Positions 16,643 to 26,873 of a stretch of 64,000 bases of DNA are shown in pieces. Numbering within the stretch: position 1 is the stretch's first letter; every line of letters begins with the position of its first letter. Under the pieces are notes generated by a model, which was given only the letters and a program-made list of their open reading frames with translations, ran no database searches and was not told the DNA's origin. This DNA is from Gilliamella sp. wkB171 (GTDB lineage: Bacteria > Pseudomonadota > Gammaproteobacteria > Enterobacterales > Orbaceae): assembly GCF_001693755.1 (NCBI RefSeq), contig NZ_LYST01000048.1, forward strand, positions 29,874 through 93,873, written 5' to 3'. Made by a program: the position numbers and the translations under genes.

Positions 16643-17407
16643 ATGTTTAATAAAACCGTATTGCAAAATAATGTCATAAAAAAAGTCGCTATTTTGACCG
16701 CTGTTGCTTCTTTCTTTCTTGTAGGATGTGGAAGCGATCAAAACTATAAACGTGAAGTTGATGGTAATGATGACTATTTAAATTCACCAAGTTTAAAACC
16801 ATTAATTGTTCCACAAGGTATTACAGTACCAGCAGAAGTTGCTGACTTTTTTGTGAATAATGGCAAAATCGATGGGCCGTTAGGAAAACAAGTTGATATT
16901 CGCCCACCTATGTTGCCGCTTTCAACGATTTCTGAAGCTTTTGTGGTCTATAACAATGGTATGGTAACGTTCAATGTACCATTAAGTTATAATCTATGGG
17001 ATCGAATTCCTAATATTTTAACTAGCAAAAATATTCCTATTGATGGTCGTGATAATCAAACTATTAAAACGGCTAAGGCATATATAGTACGTGCTGACGA
17101 ATCGCAACAAACTGAAGCTTCGTACGTATTTAAGCGAAAAATTATGGGTAACACTGAAACCATTACACTTGGCTTGAACTCGCTAACTCGTGGTGCTGAA
17201 GATATTTCTACCCAACCAGCAGAAGTACAACGTTACGTAGTTGGTTTATTTAATATCATCATGGATGAGGTTGCACCAGAATCAGTTCGACAACCACCAG
17301 TGAAAGATCCTAAAGATGATGATGCCAAAAAGGACACTAAGTCAGATAAAGATTCTGAGTCCATGAAGGCTTTAAAAGAAGATCTTAAAGACAGCAACCG
17401 TCGATAG
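16643..17407 (+). CDS. bamC: outer-membrane assembly lipoprotein BamC, short form
   Basis: BamC is a lipoprotein of the BAM complex that folds outer-membrane beta-barrels. The N-terminus has a signal peptide ending in the lipobox LVGC (Cys29). The unstructured segment that binds BamD follows (PSLKPLIVPQGITVP), then one helix-grip domain (~85-215). E. coli BamC is 344 residues with two helix-grip domains; this one is 254 and ends in a charged, Asp/Lys-rich tail, so the second domain is missing. No frameshift is needed, so this looks like a lineage trait. It sits between dapA and purC. Confidence 0.88.
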   Translation: MFNKTVLQNNVIKKVAILTAVASFFLVGCGSDQNYKREVDGNDDYLNSPSLKPLIVPQGITVPAEVADFFVNNGKIDGPLGKQVDIRPPMLPLSTISEAFVVYNNGMVTFNVPLSYNLWDRIPNILTSKNIPIDGRDNQTIKTAKAYIVRADESQQTEASYVFKRKIMGNTETITLGLNSLTRGAEDISTQPAEVQRYVVGLFNIIMDEVAPESVRQPPVKDPKDDDAKKDTKSDKDSESMKALKEDLKDSNRR

Positions 17408-17570
17408 TTGTCGTTATCGAGTTGGTTGTCGTGATAAATAGAGTTTTTAATTCAAAAGTCGTCTGGTGCGTTATTGGTTTATCGTAATCGATGACTTTAA
17501 TAATAAGTAGTGTGTTGATATTTACGCTTTCAATAAATCCGAAGTAAAGATAACAACAATGAGTTCGAAT

Positions 17571-17600
17571 TTAAGGAGCGAAAAGCTCCTTAATTATTTA
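17571..17600 (+). terminator. terminator after bamC
   Basis: TTAAGGAGC, loop GAAAA and GCTCCTTAA form a perfect 9-bp stem followed by TTATTTATT. It separates dapA-bamC from purC. Confidence 0.7.
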
Positions 17601-17628
17601 TTGGCTATTATGATATAAGGTTATAAGC

Positions 17629-18339
17629 ATGAAAAAGTTGGATGAGCTTTATCGTGGTAAAGCAAAAACTGTTTACACAACAGACAACCCGGAACTACTA
17701 ATATTGGAATTTCGTAACGATACTTCTGCTTTTGATGGTTTACGTATTGAGCAGTTAGATCGCAAAGGAATGGTTAATAATAAATTCAACTATTTTATTA
17801 TGACACTATTACGTGATGAAGGCATTCCTACACAAGTTGCAGCCTTAATATCAGATAATGAAGTTTTAGTTAAAAAATTAGAAATGATTCCTGTTGAATG
17901 TGTCGTGCGTAATCGCGCAGCAGGCTCTTTAGTTAAACGTTTAGGCGTTGAAGAAGGCACTGTCCTTAATCCTCCAACTTTTGAATTATTTTTGAAAAAT
18001 GATGCATTGCATGACCCAATGGTTAATGAATCGCACTGTAAAGCTTTTGGCTGGGCGACAGATGAACAATTAGCTACAATGAAAGAGCTGAGCTTTAAAA
18101 TTAATACAATATTGACTGAACTATTTGATAAAGCTGGTTTGATTTTAGTTGATTATAAACTTGAATTTGGTTTATACAAAGGTGAAGTAACCTTAGGTGA
18201 CGAGTTTTCTCCTGATGGTTGTCGTCTATGGGAAAAAGAGACGTTGAAAAAAATGGATAAAGATCGTTTCCGTCAAAGCTTAGGCGGTGTAATAGAAGCT
18301 TATGAAGAAGTCGCTAAGCGCATTGGTGTACCTTTGTAA
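17629..18339 (+). CDS. purC: SAICAR synthetase
   Basis: PurC joins aspartate to CAIR using ATP in purine synthesis. At 236 residues it is one short of the E. coli enzyme. The signature [15 protein letters not shown] (near 91-105) and LVDYKLEFG with Asp and Lys (near 174) are in place, as is DGCRLWE (near 200). Its TAA stop overlaps the next start (TAATG), so yeaL is translationally coupled. No clear PurR box was found upstream. Confidence 0.96.
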   Translation: MKKLDELYRGKAKTVYTTDNPELLILEFRNDTSAFDGLRIEQLDRKGMVNNKFNYFIMTLLRDEGIPTQVAALISDNEVLVKKLEMIPVECVVRNRAAGSLVKRLGVEEGTVLNPPTFELFLKNDALHDPMVNESHCKAFGWATDEQLATMKELSFKINTILTELFDKAGLILVDYKLEFGLYKGEVTLGDEFSPDGCRLWEKETLKKMDKDRFRQSLGGVIEAYEEVAKRIGVPL

Positions 18340-18794
18340 TGTTTGCTCAGTTCGATATCTCTTTCTTTCTTCTATTAGCTTTAGCTGCACTGTGTTATGT
18401 GACGCATAATAACACAGTGACCTTTGCCGTTTTGTTATTATTACTGTTCAAATTAACGCCACTATCAACATATTTCCCTTTTTTAAATCAATATGGTTTA
18501 ACTATTGGCATTGTGATATTAACTGCTGCAATGATGGTTCCATTGGCTAATGGGACTTTAAAAATTCACGATATTTTAAAATCCTTTACTACTTGGCAAT
18601 CAATGTTGGCTATCCTGGTAGGGATTGCTGTTTCGTGGTTAGGTACTCGGGGAGTATCATTAATTGGTGCTCATCCGACCATAATTAATGGTTTAATTAT
18701 TGGTACATTAATTGGTGTTGCTTTTTTCAAAGGTATCCCAGTTGGACCATTGATAGCGGCAGGTATTTTATCGCTCGTGATTGGAAGAAGTTAG
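18339..18794 (+). CDS. yeaL: DUF441 membrane protein YeaL
   Basis: A 151-residue inner-membrane protein with four or five hydrophobic helices and the family motifs TPLSTYFPFLNQYGLTIG and ISWLGTRGV-like VSWLGTRGV, close to E. coli YeaL (148 aa). No function is established. It overlaps the purC stop by one base and is followed 3 bp later by tmcA, so purC-yeaL-tmcA form a run. Confidence 0.88.
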   Translation: MFAQFDISFFLLLALAALCYVTHNNTVTFAVLLLLLFKLTPLSTYFPFLNQYGLTIGIVILTAAMMVPLANGTLKIHDILKSFTTWQSMLAILVGIAVSWLGTRGVSLIGAHPTIINGLIIGTLIGVAFFKGIPVGPLIAAGILSLVIGRS

Positions 18795-18797
18795 CTT

Positions 18798-20738
18798 ATG
18801 TCAGGTCCAGATAGCACAAGAAAGCTCTGGGTATTAAAAGGCGAAGCAACACAATTATTGAATCAATTGCGTGATACAATAAATCAGCATCAAGCTGATT
18901 GGATCACCATTACCACACAAAATAATTTACCCCCTTTTTTGACTAAAACTTTTTTACCCAATCAAACCAAATCGTTATTAGGTCGAGAATTTTTGCATGC
19001 GATTTTTGATGCAACGCAAGGTTTTAATTTAGATGCTTTTGCCATGCTGGTTGGGACTTTGGTTAAAGGAAGTATACTTATATTACTTTTACCAGAAGAT
19101 TTTAACCATTGGTGTGATCAAGATAGCATACGCTGGAATGAGAACAGCCAAGCTATTGAAGTTCCCAATTTTGTCAAACATCTTGAGCAAATCTTAAAGG
19201 ATTTTGACATTGAATCTAACCAACGCGACTTTCCAAATATTCAAACAGCACAGCTTAGTTTAACAGAACAACAAACTATCCTTGAACGTCTACTAATAAG
19301 TGATGCGCCAATTAAAGTGTTAATGGCTAAACGCGGACGAGGAAAATCAGCTTTAGCCGGTCTATTTAGCCATTATCACCAATCAATTATTATTACTGCA
19401 CCTAACAAAAGTGCTTTAACTACGTTTTTTCATTTCGCCAAATCATCGGTTAAATTTGTTGCACCCGATGAATTAATAGAGGTTGGATTTGGTGGTCATG
19501 TTGATTATTTAATTATTGACGAAGCTGCCATGATTCCACTTCCGATGCTGGAAAACTTATTGCAATTTGCATCTGAGAATAATTGCCCAGTATTATTAAC
19601 TACAACGATGGAAGGTTATGAAGGGACAGGACAGGGTTTTTTATTACAATTATTTAAAAATAAATCGTGTGAGTTTTTCTACTTAACAAACCCAATACGT
19701 TGGCAAGCTGGTGATCAGCTTGAAGCTATTACTGATTGTTTACTGCTAAATGGTTTATTTTGTCAAAAACAAGATAGACATCTGATAAATCAATCGATTG
19801 AATATAACAGGGTTAGCCGTAATAATATTACTGCGTTAAAACAGATTTTTTATTTATTAAAAACTGCGCATTATCAAACAACTTTAATTGATTTAAGACG
19901 TATTTTTGATGCAAATAATCAAACTGTTTGGCAAGCAAAGCAAGAAAATCATCTTATTGCTGGTGCCATCACGATAGATGAAGGTCAGTTATCTGACAGT
20001 TTAATTGAAGCCGTGTGGCAAGGTACGCGCCGACCTAAAGGTAATTTAGTTGCTCAATCGTTGGTGGCGCATGCCGGTGAAAAATTAGCAGCTAAGCTTG
20101 CATCAGTTAGAATTAATCGTATTGCCGTTACGGAGTCTCATCGTCGTCAGCATATTGCTCAGCAATTGGTTGAACGCATTTATCAGCATGGGGCTATACA
20201 AGGTAAAGATTTTATTTCGGTGAGTTATGCTTTTAATCAAGCAAACGATCAGTTTTGGTCTGCATGTGGATTTGTACTGGTTCACGTTGGTAGTCGTAAA
20301 GAAACAAGCAGTGGTAGTTATTCCGTAATGGCATTAAAACCTATCACCAAGCAGGGATTATCCTTGACCATGCAGTTAAACAAAAAATTGCAGCGTAACT
20401 GGTACTGGTTAAAAAATATTATCGATCTACCATTAGCTGATCGTTTTCAGCTAAATAGCGATCAGCAACTAACCCATCAGGATCTTGATGAACTTCGTGG
20501 ATTTTGTTACTATCACCGCCCTTATGAAGCAACTTATGCTGCACTTTGTCGATTGAATCAATTTAATAATCATCAACAAAACGCTTTCAATTTACCTATC
20601 TTAAAATCATTATTGCAAGATGATAATAAATTAATACATGTGATAAAACAGTATCAATTAACAGGAAAAGCAGCTTTAATGCAGGCAATAAAGTATGAAG
20701 TTAAGCAGTGGTTTAACAATGTTGATAACAAGGCTTAA
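18798..20738 (+). CDS. tmcA: tRNA(Met) cytidine acetyltransferase
   Basis: TmcA makes N4-acetylcytidine at the wobble base of elongator tRNA-Met, using ATP and acetyl-CoA. The 646 residues (E. coli 671) show an N-terminal domain, a RecA-like helicase core with Walker A AKRGRGKSALAG (near 176) and Walker B IIDEAAMIPLP (near 238), and then a GNAT acetyltransferase domain with RINRIAVTESHRRQHIAQQL (near 432), which binds acetyl-CoA. It follows yeaL closely. tmcA near purC and dapE is conserved in Enterobacterales. Confidence 0.94.
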   Translation: MSGPDSTRKLWVLKGEATQLLNQLRDTINQHQADWITITTQNNLPPFLTKTFLPNQTKSLLGREFLHAIFDATQGFNLDAFAMLVGTLVKGSILILLLPEDFNHWCDQDSIRWNENSQAIEVPNFVKHLEQILKDFDIESNQRDFPNIQTAQLSLTEQQTILERLLISDAPIKVLMAKRGRGKSALAGLFSHYHQSIIITAPNKSALTTFFHFAKSSVKFVAPDELIEVGFGGHVDYLIIDEAAMIPLPMLENLLQFASENNCPVLLTTTMEGYEGTGQGFLLQLFKNKSCEFFYLTNPIRWQAGDQLEAITDCLLLNGLFCQKQDRHLINQSIEYNRVSRNNITALKQIFYLLKTAHYQTTLIDLRRIFDANNQTVWQAKQENHLIAGAITIDEGQLSDSLIEAVWQGTRRPKGNLVAQSLVAHAGEKLAAKLASVRINRIAVTESHRRQHIAQQLVERIYQHGAIQGKDFISVSYAFNQANDQFWSACGFVLVHVGSRKETSSGSYSVMALKPITKQGLSLTMQLNKKLQRNWYWLKNIIDLPLADRFQLNSDQQLTHQDLDELRGFCYYHRPYEATYAALCRLNQFNNHQQNAFNLPILKSLLQDDNKLIHVIKQYQLTGKAALMQAIKYEVKQWFNNVDNKA

Positions 20739-20792
20739 AATAATTTAATTAAAACTTAATATAAAATCATATTTTATTAGAAGGGACAAAAT

Positions 20793-21608
20793 GTGAAATT
20801 AAATAATTTCGAAAAAACAAATACCAACATGCACAGTAACCAAACAGATTACCAGCCAAAAACTGGTCTAGAATATTTTATTAAAGGCTGGTCATTAGCT
20901 TTCAGCCCAAGCATTCGCCATTATGTCTTTTTACCTTTACTTGCTAATATCGTGATTATGTCTTTATTGTTTTATTGGTTTTTGGTATCCATAACCGGTA
21001 TGGTGGACTGGGGATTATCTTTTGTTCCTAGTTGGCTTCAATGGTTAGGGTATATCATTAGCTTTATTGTTGTTGTGACACTCGCTATCGTATTTTGCTA
21101 TTTTTTTAGTACAGTTGCTAATATTATTGCTGCGCCATTTAATGGGCTATTAGCCGAGCATGTTGAATCTCAATTAACCGGTATGCCGGCACCTGATACT
21201 TCTTGGATAAGTTTGATTATGGATATACCTAGAATAATGGGACGAGAATTACAAAAACTGATTCATTATCTATTATGGGCAAGTCTAATTTTTCTAACCT
21301 ATTTTATTCCGGTTATTGGGCAATCGGTCACGCCTGTTATATGGTTTTTATTTACTGCTTGGCAAATTAACATTCAATATGCCGATTATGCGTTTGATAA
21401 TCATAAAATTACCTTTCCTCGAATGCGTGAGTTACTAAAGCAGGATAAAACGGATAATTTGATTTATGGTATTTTAGTCAGTTTATTTACGATGATTCCG
21501 ATTTTAAATCTTGTTATTATGCCTATTGCGGTTTGTGGTTCAACCGCTATGTGGGTCGATCGCTATCGCCATCAAGTCATATTCAATGACGGCCATAATA
21601 ATCGTTAA
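20793..21608 (+). CDS. cysZ: sulfate transporter CysZ
   Basis: CysZ carries sulfate across the inner membrane for cysteine synthesis. The 271-residue protein has four main membrane segments (near 45, 85, 165, 230) and the family motifs YFFSTVANIIAAPFNGLLAE and LFTMIPILNLVIMPIAVCG. The GTG at 20793 has an AAGGGA site 7 bp upstream; an in-frame ATG at 20829 is another option and both fit the variable N-terminus. In E. coli cysZ is next to cysK; here cysK lies 30 kb away. Confidence 0.92.
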   Translation: MKLNNFEKTNTNMHSNQTDYQPKTGLEYFIKGWSLAFSPSIRHYVFLPLLANIVIMSLLFYWFLVSITGMVDWGLSFVPSWLQWLGYIISFIVVVTLAIVFCYFFSTVANIIAAPFNGLLAEHVESQLTGMPAPDTSWISLIMDIPRIMGRELQKLIHYLLWASLIFLTYFIPVIGQSVTPVIWFLFTAWQINIQYADYAFDNHKITFPRMRELLKQDKTDNLIYGILVSLFTMIPILNLVIMPIAVCGSTAMWVDRYRHQVIFNDGHNNR

Positions 21609-21627
21609 TGATTAACTTTGAGGTTGG

Positions 21628-21786
21628 TTAATCATCGTCATCATCATTATAGGGGATAGGTTTTATCCCTTTCTTTTTTTCCAGATAAGATTTGTAGTTA
21701 AGTTTGCTAAGCGATTTAATCGTATTAATAAAAATACCAATTAAAATAACTACAATTATCCACCAATAGTCTTTGAGCCACTCCAT
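21628..21786 (-). CDS. ypfN: YpfN-like small membrane protein (UPF0370)
   Basis: A 52-residue protein read on the minus strand from ATG 21786 to TAA at 21628. It opens MEWLKDYWWIIVVILIG, one membrane helix, then a basic stretch and a tail of five Asp residues. E. coli YpfN (66 aa) has the same plan and also lies directly downstream of dapE, so the assignment rests on both sequence and position. Function unknown. Confidence 0.82.
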   Translation of the reverse strand: MEWLKDYWWIIVVILIGIFINTIKSLSKLNYKSYLEKKKGIKPIPYNDDDDD

Positions 21787-21892
21787 CTAATCACCTTTGG
21801 TTATGGTCGAGAATAATCGCAATCATCGTTTACTGCTAAAAATAAAACTAGCAACATATTCTTTTGTTATCAGTAACGATAATCTTTATTCA

Positions 21893-23032
21893 CTAAATCG
21901 ATAATAGTTTTTCTAAAATGTTATGATATATTGCTGTTAACGTGATGATATCCTGACAATTTACATTCTCATTAATTTTATGAATAGTCTTATTCACTAC
22001 GCCTAATTCTATCACTTGGCAGCCTAATTGGGCGATAAAGCGGCCATCAGAGGTTCCACCACTTGTCGATAGTTTGGTCTCTAATTGTGTTAATTGTTTG
22101 ATAGCATGTGTAGCTGCATCGGTAAGTTCCCCTTTCGGCGTTAAAAAAGGTTTACCCGATAATCGCCAAGTTAGGCTATAGCTTAATTTATGCTTTTGTA
22201 AAATTTGCTCAACCCGAGATTTAATGACATCGTCAGTCAATTCGCTACTATAGCGAAAATTGAATTGGACTTTTAAATCCCCCGGTATGACATTTTCGGC
22301 ACCTGTTCCACCATTAATATTTGCTACTTGCATCGTAGTTTGTGGAAAATATTCATTGCCATTGTCCCAAATTGTTGTAACTAATTCATTCAAAGCTGGA
22401 GCAAAGCGATGCACCGGGTTATCAGCAAGGTGGGGATAGGCGACATGCCCTTGGATACCGTGGACTATTAAATTCGCTGTGAGCGAACCTCGGCGTCCAT
22501 TTTTAATTTGATCACCAAGTTTTTGATCACTAGACGGTTCACCAACAATACAATAATCAATGCGTTCTTGACGTTTTTTAAGTAGATCAACAACTTTGAC
22601 TGTACCATCAGATGCATCGGCTTCTTCATCCGAGGTAATTAAAAAAGCAACACGACCAGAATGATTGGGATTGTTTTTAACAAATTGTTCAGCTGCACAT
22701 ACCATTGCCGCAACGCCACTTTTCATATCTGCCGCACCACGCCCATATAGGATGCCGTTTTCATCGACTGTAGGTTGAAAAGGAGGATATAGCCATTGGC
22801 TTTCATCACCTGCTGGCACGACATCGGTATGTCCTGCAAACATTAATGTCTTTTGTGAAGGATCGCCATGATATGCCCATAGATTTTTGGTGTGACCTAA
22901 ATTTACTTCTTCTATAGTAAAGCCTAAAGGTTTTAATCGTTCAATAATCATTTTTTGACAGTTTTTATCATCAGGACTTATTGATTTTTCAGCGATCAAT
23001 GCTTTAGTTAAAGTAATAACAGGGTCTGTCAT
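21893..23032 (-). CDS. dapE: succinyl-diaminopimelate desuccinylase
   Basis: DapE hydrolyses N-succinyl-L,L-diaminopimelate in the lysine/peptidoglycan precursor path; a dinuclear zinc M20 enzyme. The 379 residues show the zinc ligands in [12 protein letters not shown] (His67), [10 protein letters not shown] (Asp near 100), the catalytic Glu pair in TSDEEADA (near 134) and the C-terminal His in [11 protein letters not shown]. It lies 12 bp after yffB and is followed by ypfN, forming a minus-strand operon yffB-dapE-ypfN like that of E. coli. Confidence 0.96.
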   Translation of the reverse strand: MTDPVITLTKALIAEKSISPDDKNCQKMIIERLKPLGFTIEEVNLGHTKNLWAYHGDPSQKTLMFAGHTDVVPAGDESQWLYPPFQPTVDENGILYGRGAADMKSGVAAMVCAAEQFVKNNPNHSGRVAFLITSDEEADASDGTVKVVDLLKKRQERIDYCIVGEPSSDQKLGDQIKNGRRGSLTANLIVHGIQGHVAYPHLADNPVHRFAPALNELVTTIWDNGNEYFPQTTMQVANINGGTGAENVIPGDLKVQFNFRYSSELTDDVIKSRVEQILQKHKLSYSLTWRLSGKPFLTPKGELTDAATHAIKQLTQLETKLSTSGGTSDGRFIAQLGCQVIELGVVNKTIHKINENVNCQDIITLTAIYHNILEKLLSI

Positions 23033-23044
23033 AATTATCTCGGT

Positions 23045-23401
23045 TTATTTTTGTGTAGCAAAAAATTGTGAATAGCTTTCGTCAGAAAAGCCTAATAAAG
23101 CGCGTTTTCCATCAATGAGTAAAGGACGTTTTAATATTGATGGATTGGCTAACATAATATCTTTTGCCGCTTGTTCATTATCAACGTTGGCTCGAATGGT
23201 TTCATCAAGTTTACGCCAAGTTGTACCGCGAGTATTGAGTAAACTTTGCCAGTTAACTAACTGTAAAAATGAATCTAAAAGTTCTGGTGATAAACCATCA
23301 GTTTTATAATTATGAAACTGATAGCTAATATTATGTTCATCAAGCCAAGTGAAAGCTTTTTTCATTGTATTACAATTTTTAATACCATAAATGATATACA
23401 T
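23045..23401 (-). CDS. yffB: ArsC/Spx-family reductase-like protein YffB
   Basis: A thioredoxin-fold protein of the ArsC/Spx family, 118 residues, same length as E. coli YffB. It has GIKNCNTMKKA with the single N-terminal Cys11, the NTRGTTWRKLDE segment (near 56-67) and KRPLL (near 91). YffB behaves as a glutathione-dependent thiol reductase in vitro; its cell role is unclear. First gene of the yffB-dapE-ypfN operon. Confidence 0.92.
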   Translation of the reverse strand: MYIIYGIKNCNTMKKAFTWLDEHNISYQFHNYKTDGLSPELLDSFLQLVNWQSLLNTRGTTWRKLDETIRANVDNEQAAKDIMLANPSILKRPLLIDGKRALLGFSDESYSQFFATQK

Positions 23402-24006
23402 TAAAATCTTTCCTAATCTGAATTGTTATAAAAAGATTATAACAGTTATCTGCTAAGTTCGGCAATTTGCGATTAATGTGAGCTAGTGGTTTGGATAAGG
23501 ATATAGTATTTAATTAACTATAGTTTTAGTTTAATTGTATTGGTGGTTGAGGTATTTTTTAGATAGGTGAAGATGATCTTTTTCCTAATGTTAATAAAAA
23601 TAAGATAGCGATTGATAAGAAAGCTAGATCTTAAGGTTTAGAGTGTTAATTTTAGTTGTTAATTTGCTCGTTAGACGATAACTATAAAAATCTATTGCTA
23701 TTATCCTAATAAATAGGGTTTATCAACAAGTTTTAGGATAAACATACGGTTTAGTATAAATTGTGGTTTATGTATTACCATTTTATAAAAAAATATATAA
23801 AATTGCGTTACAAATTCAATGAAAAATCTCATTTTTACACCATAATTCCATAATCATTTCTATTTTTTTAATGTTTATTTGCTTTTTTATATTGAAAAAA
23901 ACATTATCATTGCGCGATATTCGCGTTTTTAAACTAAATTATTCTGATAATCATGATTTAAACGATACAGATTAAAACGAATAATTCAGCAATATCTAGG
24001 AGCACA
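23402..24006. other. divergent intergenic region yffB/feoA
   Basis: About 600 bp of A+T-rich DNA with no supported gene. It must hold the yffB and feoABC promoters. The candidate feoA promoter and iron box at its right end are listed separately. The rest shows nothing I recognise. Confidence 0.45.
23892..23965 (+). promoter_or_regulatory. candidate feoABC promoter with Fur-like boxes
   Basis: TTGAAA (23892-23897), an 18-bp spacer and GATATT (23916-23921) form a moderate promoter. ATTATCATT (23903-23911) inside the spacer and GATAATCATGATT (23946-23958) downstream each resemble half or more of the Fur consensus. Iron control of feo is standard; these exact sites are inferred. Confidence 0.4.
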
Positions 24007-24249
24007 ATGTCAGTCCTAACTTTAAATCACCTCGCCTTAGGGCAGGAGGCGGTTATATCACGTCTATTGCCTGAATCGTTGCCATTTCGTCGGCGACTGT
24101 TAGCTATGGGTGTCACGCCAGGTTGCAGAGTTTTAGTGATTCGAGCCGCACCATTAGGCGATCCACTGGAAATTAAAATACGCGGTTTTTTATTATGTTT
24201 GCGGCGTAGTGAAGCGGCAACTATCGAAGTTATGGAGGTTGAGTCATGA
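24007..24249 (+). CDS. feoA: ferrous iron transport protein A
   Basis: FeoA is a small SH3-like cytoplasmic protein that works with FeoB in Fe(II) uptake. The 80 residues show the family pattern RRRLLAMGVTPGCRVLVIR and APLGDPLEIKIRG. AGGAG lies 6 bp before ATG 24007. It overlaps feoB by ATGA. Confidence 0.95.
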   Translation: MSVLTLNHLALGQEAVISRLLPESLPFRRRLLAMGVTPGCRVLVIRAAPLGDPLEIKIRGFLLCLRRSEAATIEVMEVES

Positions 24250-26582
24250 ACGTTGCACTCATTGGTAACCCAAATTGTGGTAAAACGACGCTGTTTAATT
24301 TACTTACTGGTGCAAAACAGCGAGTCGGTAATTGGCCGGGTGTGACTGTTGAGCGTAAAACCGGTGTGCTTAATTATCAAAATAACCAATATACTATTGT
24401 TGATTTGCCCGGCACCTATGCTATTGAATCTGATCCGTTGTCAGTGTCACAAGATGAGTTAGTCACGCGTCAATTTGTCTTGAGTGAAAAAGCGAGTGTA
24501 ATAATCAACATTATTGATGCCACCAATTTACAACGTAGCTTATATTTGACATTACAATTAATTGATTTACAGCTGCCAATGGTTGTTGTCTTAAATATGA
24601 CTGATGCGTTAAAAATGACAGGTGAACAAATTGATACTGAAGAGTTGTCACATATACTCGGTTGTCCAGTAATTGCTATATCATCTAAGAAAAAAACGGG
24701 CATTGATTTATTATATCAACAAATTGAGAAAATTAGCTCAACTAAGCAAGTGACTAAATCTGCAATGAATACCTTAGGTCATGATCAGGAAGCAGTAATT
24801 ACTCGTTATATGGACGAATTGCCGCCAAACAGTCAGGTTCATCAATTTAATCGTTGGCAATTGATTGATGCTTTATTAGACGGCTCACGTTATCAATTAA
24901 CCCCATGCGAATCAGAAAAACTTAACGCTTGTCGATTATTACTTTCTGCATGGTGTGATTATGAAATTGATGTCGCGTTAGCCAGTGCTCGTTATGACGT
25001 GATTGATAATGTGTGTAAAAACGTTATTAATAAACCTCGGGAGCTAAGTTCTACTTTTTCTGAAAAGCTCGATAAAATTGCGCTAGGACGGATAACAGGT
25101 ATACCTTTCTTTTTGCTAGCGATGTATGCTATGTTTACAATCGCTATCAATTTTGGTTCAATTTTTATCGATTTTTTTGATGGTTTTTTTTATACGATTT
25201 TTGTTGAAGGTCTATCTTATCTATTGCATCAACTCGATGCGCCTATCTGGATGAATATTATTTTAGCTGACGGCATTGGAACGGGTATTAAGACGGTATC
25301 AACCTTTATTCCGGTTATTGCAGCTATGTTTTTTGTCTTATCTTTCTTAGAAGATTCTGGGTATTTAGCCCGTGCGGCAATGATGGTTGATAGAGCCATG
25401 CGCTGTATTGGGTTGCCTGGTAAAGCTTTTGTGCCAATGCTGGTGGGTTTTGGCTGCGGGGTACCTGCGATTATGGGAACCCGAACACTAGAAAGTACAC
25501 GTGATCGTATTATGTCCATTTGTATGATTCCTTTTATGTCTTGTGGTGCAAGGTTACCTGTTTATGCCTTATTTGCTGTTATCTTTTTTCCACGTCATGC
25601 ATCAATGGTCGTTTTTTCTTTATATTTGCTTGGTATATTCGTTGCACTCGCTACCGGTTATATTTTAAAACTAACCTTATTAAAAGGTCAGCCAACCCCT
25701 TTTATTATGGAAATGCCTGTTTATCGAATTCCGACATTACAAAGTATGTTTAAATTAACTTGGCAAAGGTTAAAAAGTTTTATTGCTAAAGCTGGTAAAG
25801 CCATTGTAATTATGGTGACGGTACTGAGTTTACTAAATTCATTGGGCACTGATGGTCGATTTGGACATGAACAATCTAATGATTCAATACTTGCTGCATT
25901 TAGTCAAACCATTACACCTGCACTTGCACCGATGGGGCTTGATAAACAAAACTGGCCAGCAACAGTTGGGCTTTTTACGGGTGTTTTTGCCAAAGAGGCT
26001 GTTATTGCGACATTGAACTCACTTTATTCTATGGATAACCAACAACTCCAACGCGATAACTTCGATTTTAATAACAGTATTAAAGCTTCAATATTATCGA
26101 TTCCTAAAAATTTACTCGATTTTACTGATACTATTTTAGATCCATTAGGATTCTCATCTTTGAAAGAAGATATTGATGATATTGAAAATGATTTAGCAAT
26201 TGACTCTACTACAGTTGCTAAGATTAAAACTTCATTTATGACGTACAATGTTGCCATTGCCTATTTGATTTTTATCCTACTTTACACGCCTTGTGCGGCA
26301 GCATTGGGGGCGATTTATCGTGAAGCGGGAATTAAATGGATGGTATTTGTTGCCCTGTGGACATTTATAGTAGGTTGGCTGGTTGCGACGATATATTATC
26401 AGATAACTTTATTAGGGCAATCAGTCTCGGCAATTTATTGGTTGATAGGGTGTGCTGCATTTATTGGTACAATGATTTTATTAATGCGTTGGTTTGGGCA
26501 ATATTCGTCTTTAAGTATATCGGCCAAATCACATTACGATGCTACAAATGGATCTCGCTGCTGTGATCCATCATTAAAGTGA
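24246..26582 (+). CDS. feoB: ferrous iron transporter B
   Basis: FeoB is the Fe(II) permease of the inner membrane with an N-terminal G domain. In the 778 residues: G1 GNPNCGKTT (7-15), G3 DLPGTY (near 55), G4 NMTD (near 120), then two gate regions with Cys-bearing motifs (GFGCGVPAIMGTRT near 400 and SCGARLPVYAL near 434) and about eight to ten membrane helices. It ends in a Cys-Cys pair (RCCDPS). Overlaps feoA by 4 bp and precedes feoC. Confidence 0.96.
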   Translation: MNVALIGNPNCGKTTLFNLLTGAKQRVGNWPGVTVERKTGVLNYQNNQYTIVDLPGTYAIESDPLSVSQDELVTRQFVLSEKASVIINIIDATNLQRSLYLTLQLIDLQLPMVVVLNMTDALKMTGEQIDTEELSHILGCPVIAISSKKKTGIDLLYQQIEKISSTKQVTKSAMNTLGHDQEAVITRYMDELPPNSQVHQFNRWQLIDALLDGSRYQLTPCESEKLNACRLLLSAWCDYEIDVALASARYDVIDNVCKNVINKPRELSSTFSEKLDKIALGRITGIPFFLLAMYAMFTIAINFGSIFIDFFDGFFYTIFVEGLSYLLHQLDAPIWMNIILADGIGTGIKTVSTFIPVIAAMFFVLSFLEDSGYLARAAMMVDRAMRCIGLPGKAFVPMLVGFGCGVPAIMGTRTLESTRDRIMSICMIPFMSCGARLPVYALFAVIFFPRHASMVVFSLYLLGIFVALATGYILKLTLLKGQPTPFIMEMPVYRIPTLQSMFKLTWQRLKSFIAKAGKAIVIMVTVLSLLNSLGTDGRFGHEQSNDSILAAFSQTITPALAPMGLDKQNWPATVGLFTGVFAKEAVIATLNSLYSMDNQQLQRDNFDFNNSIKASILSIPKNLLDFTDTILDPLGFSSLKEDIDDIENDLAIDSTTVAKIKTSFMTYNVAIAYLIFILLYTPCAAALGAIYREAGIKWMVFVALWTFIVGWLVATIYYQITLLGQSVSAIYWLIGCAAFIGTMILLMRWFGQYSSLSISAKSHYDATNGSRCCDPSLK

Positions 26583-26633
26583 TCATAAAACTTATTGGAG
26601 AAGAGCAAGCCTAGCGTTTGTCTTTTTACTCAT

Positions 26634-26873
26634 ATGTTAATTTCGATTCGAGATTATATTCAATTAAAAGGGCGAGCAAATCTACAAGATATTGCTCGCT
26701 ATTTTCATTTACCTGAAAGCGCAGTTGAACAAATGATGTTGTTTTGGATTAAAAAAGGCAAGATAAAGCTCTATATTATGGAGGATTCAAATGCTTGTGG
26801 AACAAAAAAATGTGTCAGTTGTGTAGGTTGTGACCTAACTGGTCAACGCATTTATACTTGGGCATCATCTTAA
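26634..26873 (+). CDS. feoC: FeoC-like [Fe-S] winged-helix protein
   Basis: FeoC is a small winged-helix protein that modulates FeoB. From ATG 26634 it is 79 residues, the usual size: an N-terminal HTH (MLISIRDYIQLKGRANLQDIA split over residues 1-21) and four cysteines in CGTKKCVSCVGC (55-66) like the Fe-S ligands of Klebsiella FeoC. A longer reading from TTG 26595 would add 13 residues not typical of the family. The ribosome site for ATG 26634 is poor, so coupling to feoB is likely. Confidence 0.85.
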   Translation: MLISIRDYIQLKGRANLQDIARYFHLPESAVEQMMLFWIKKGKIKLYIMEDSNACGTKKCVSCVGCDLTGQRIYTWASS

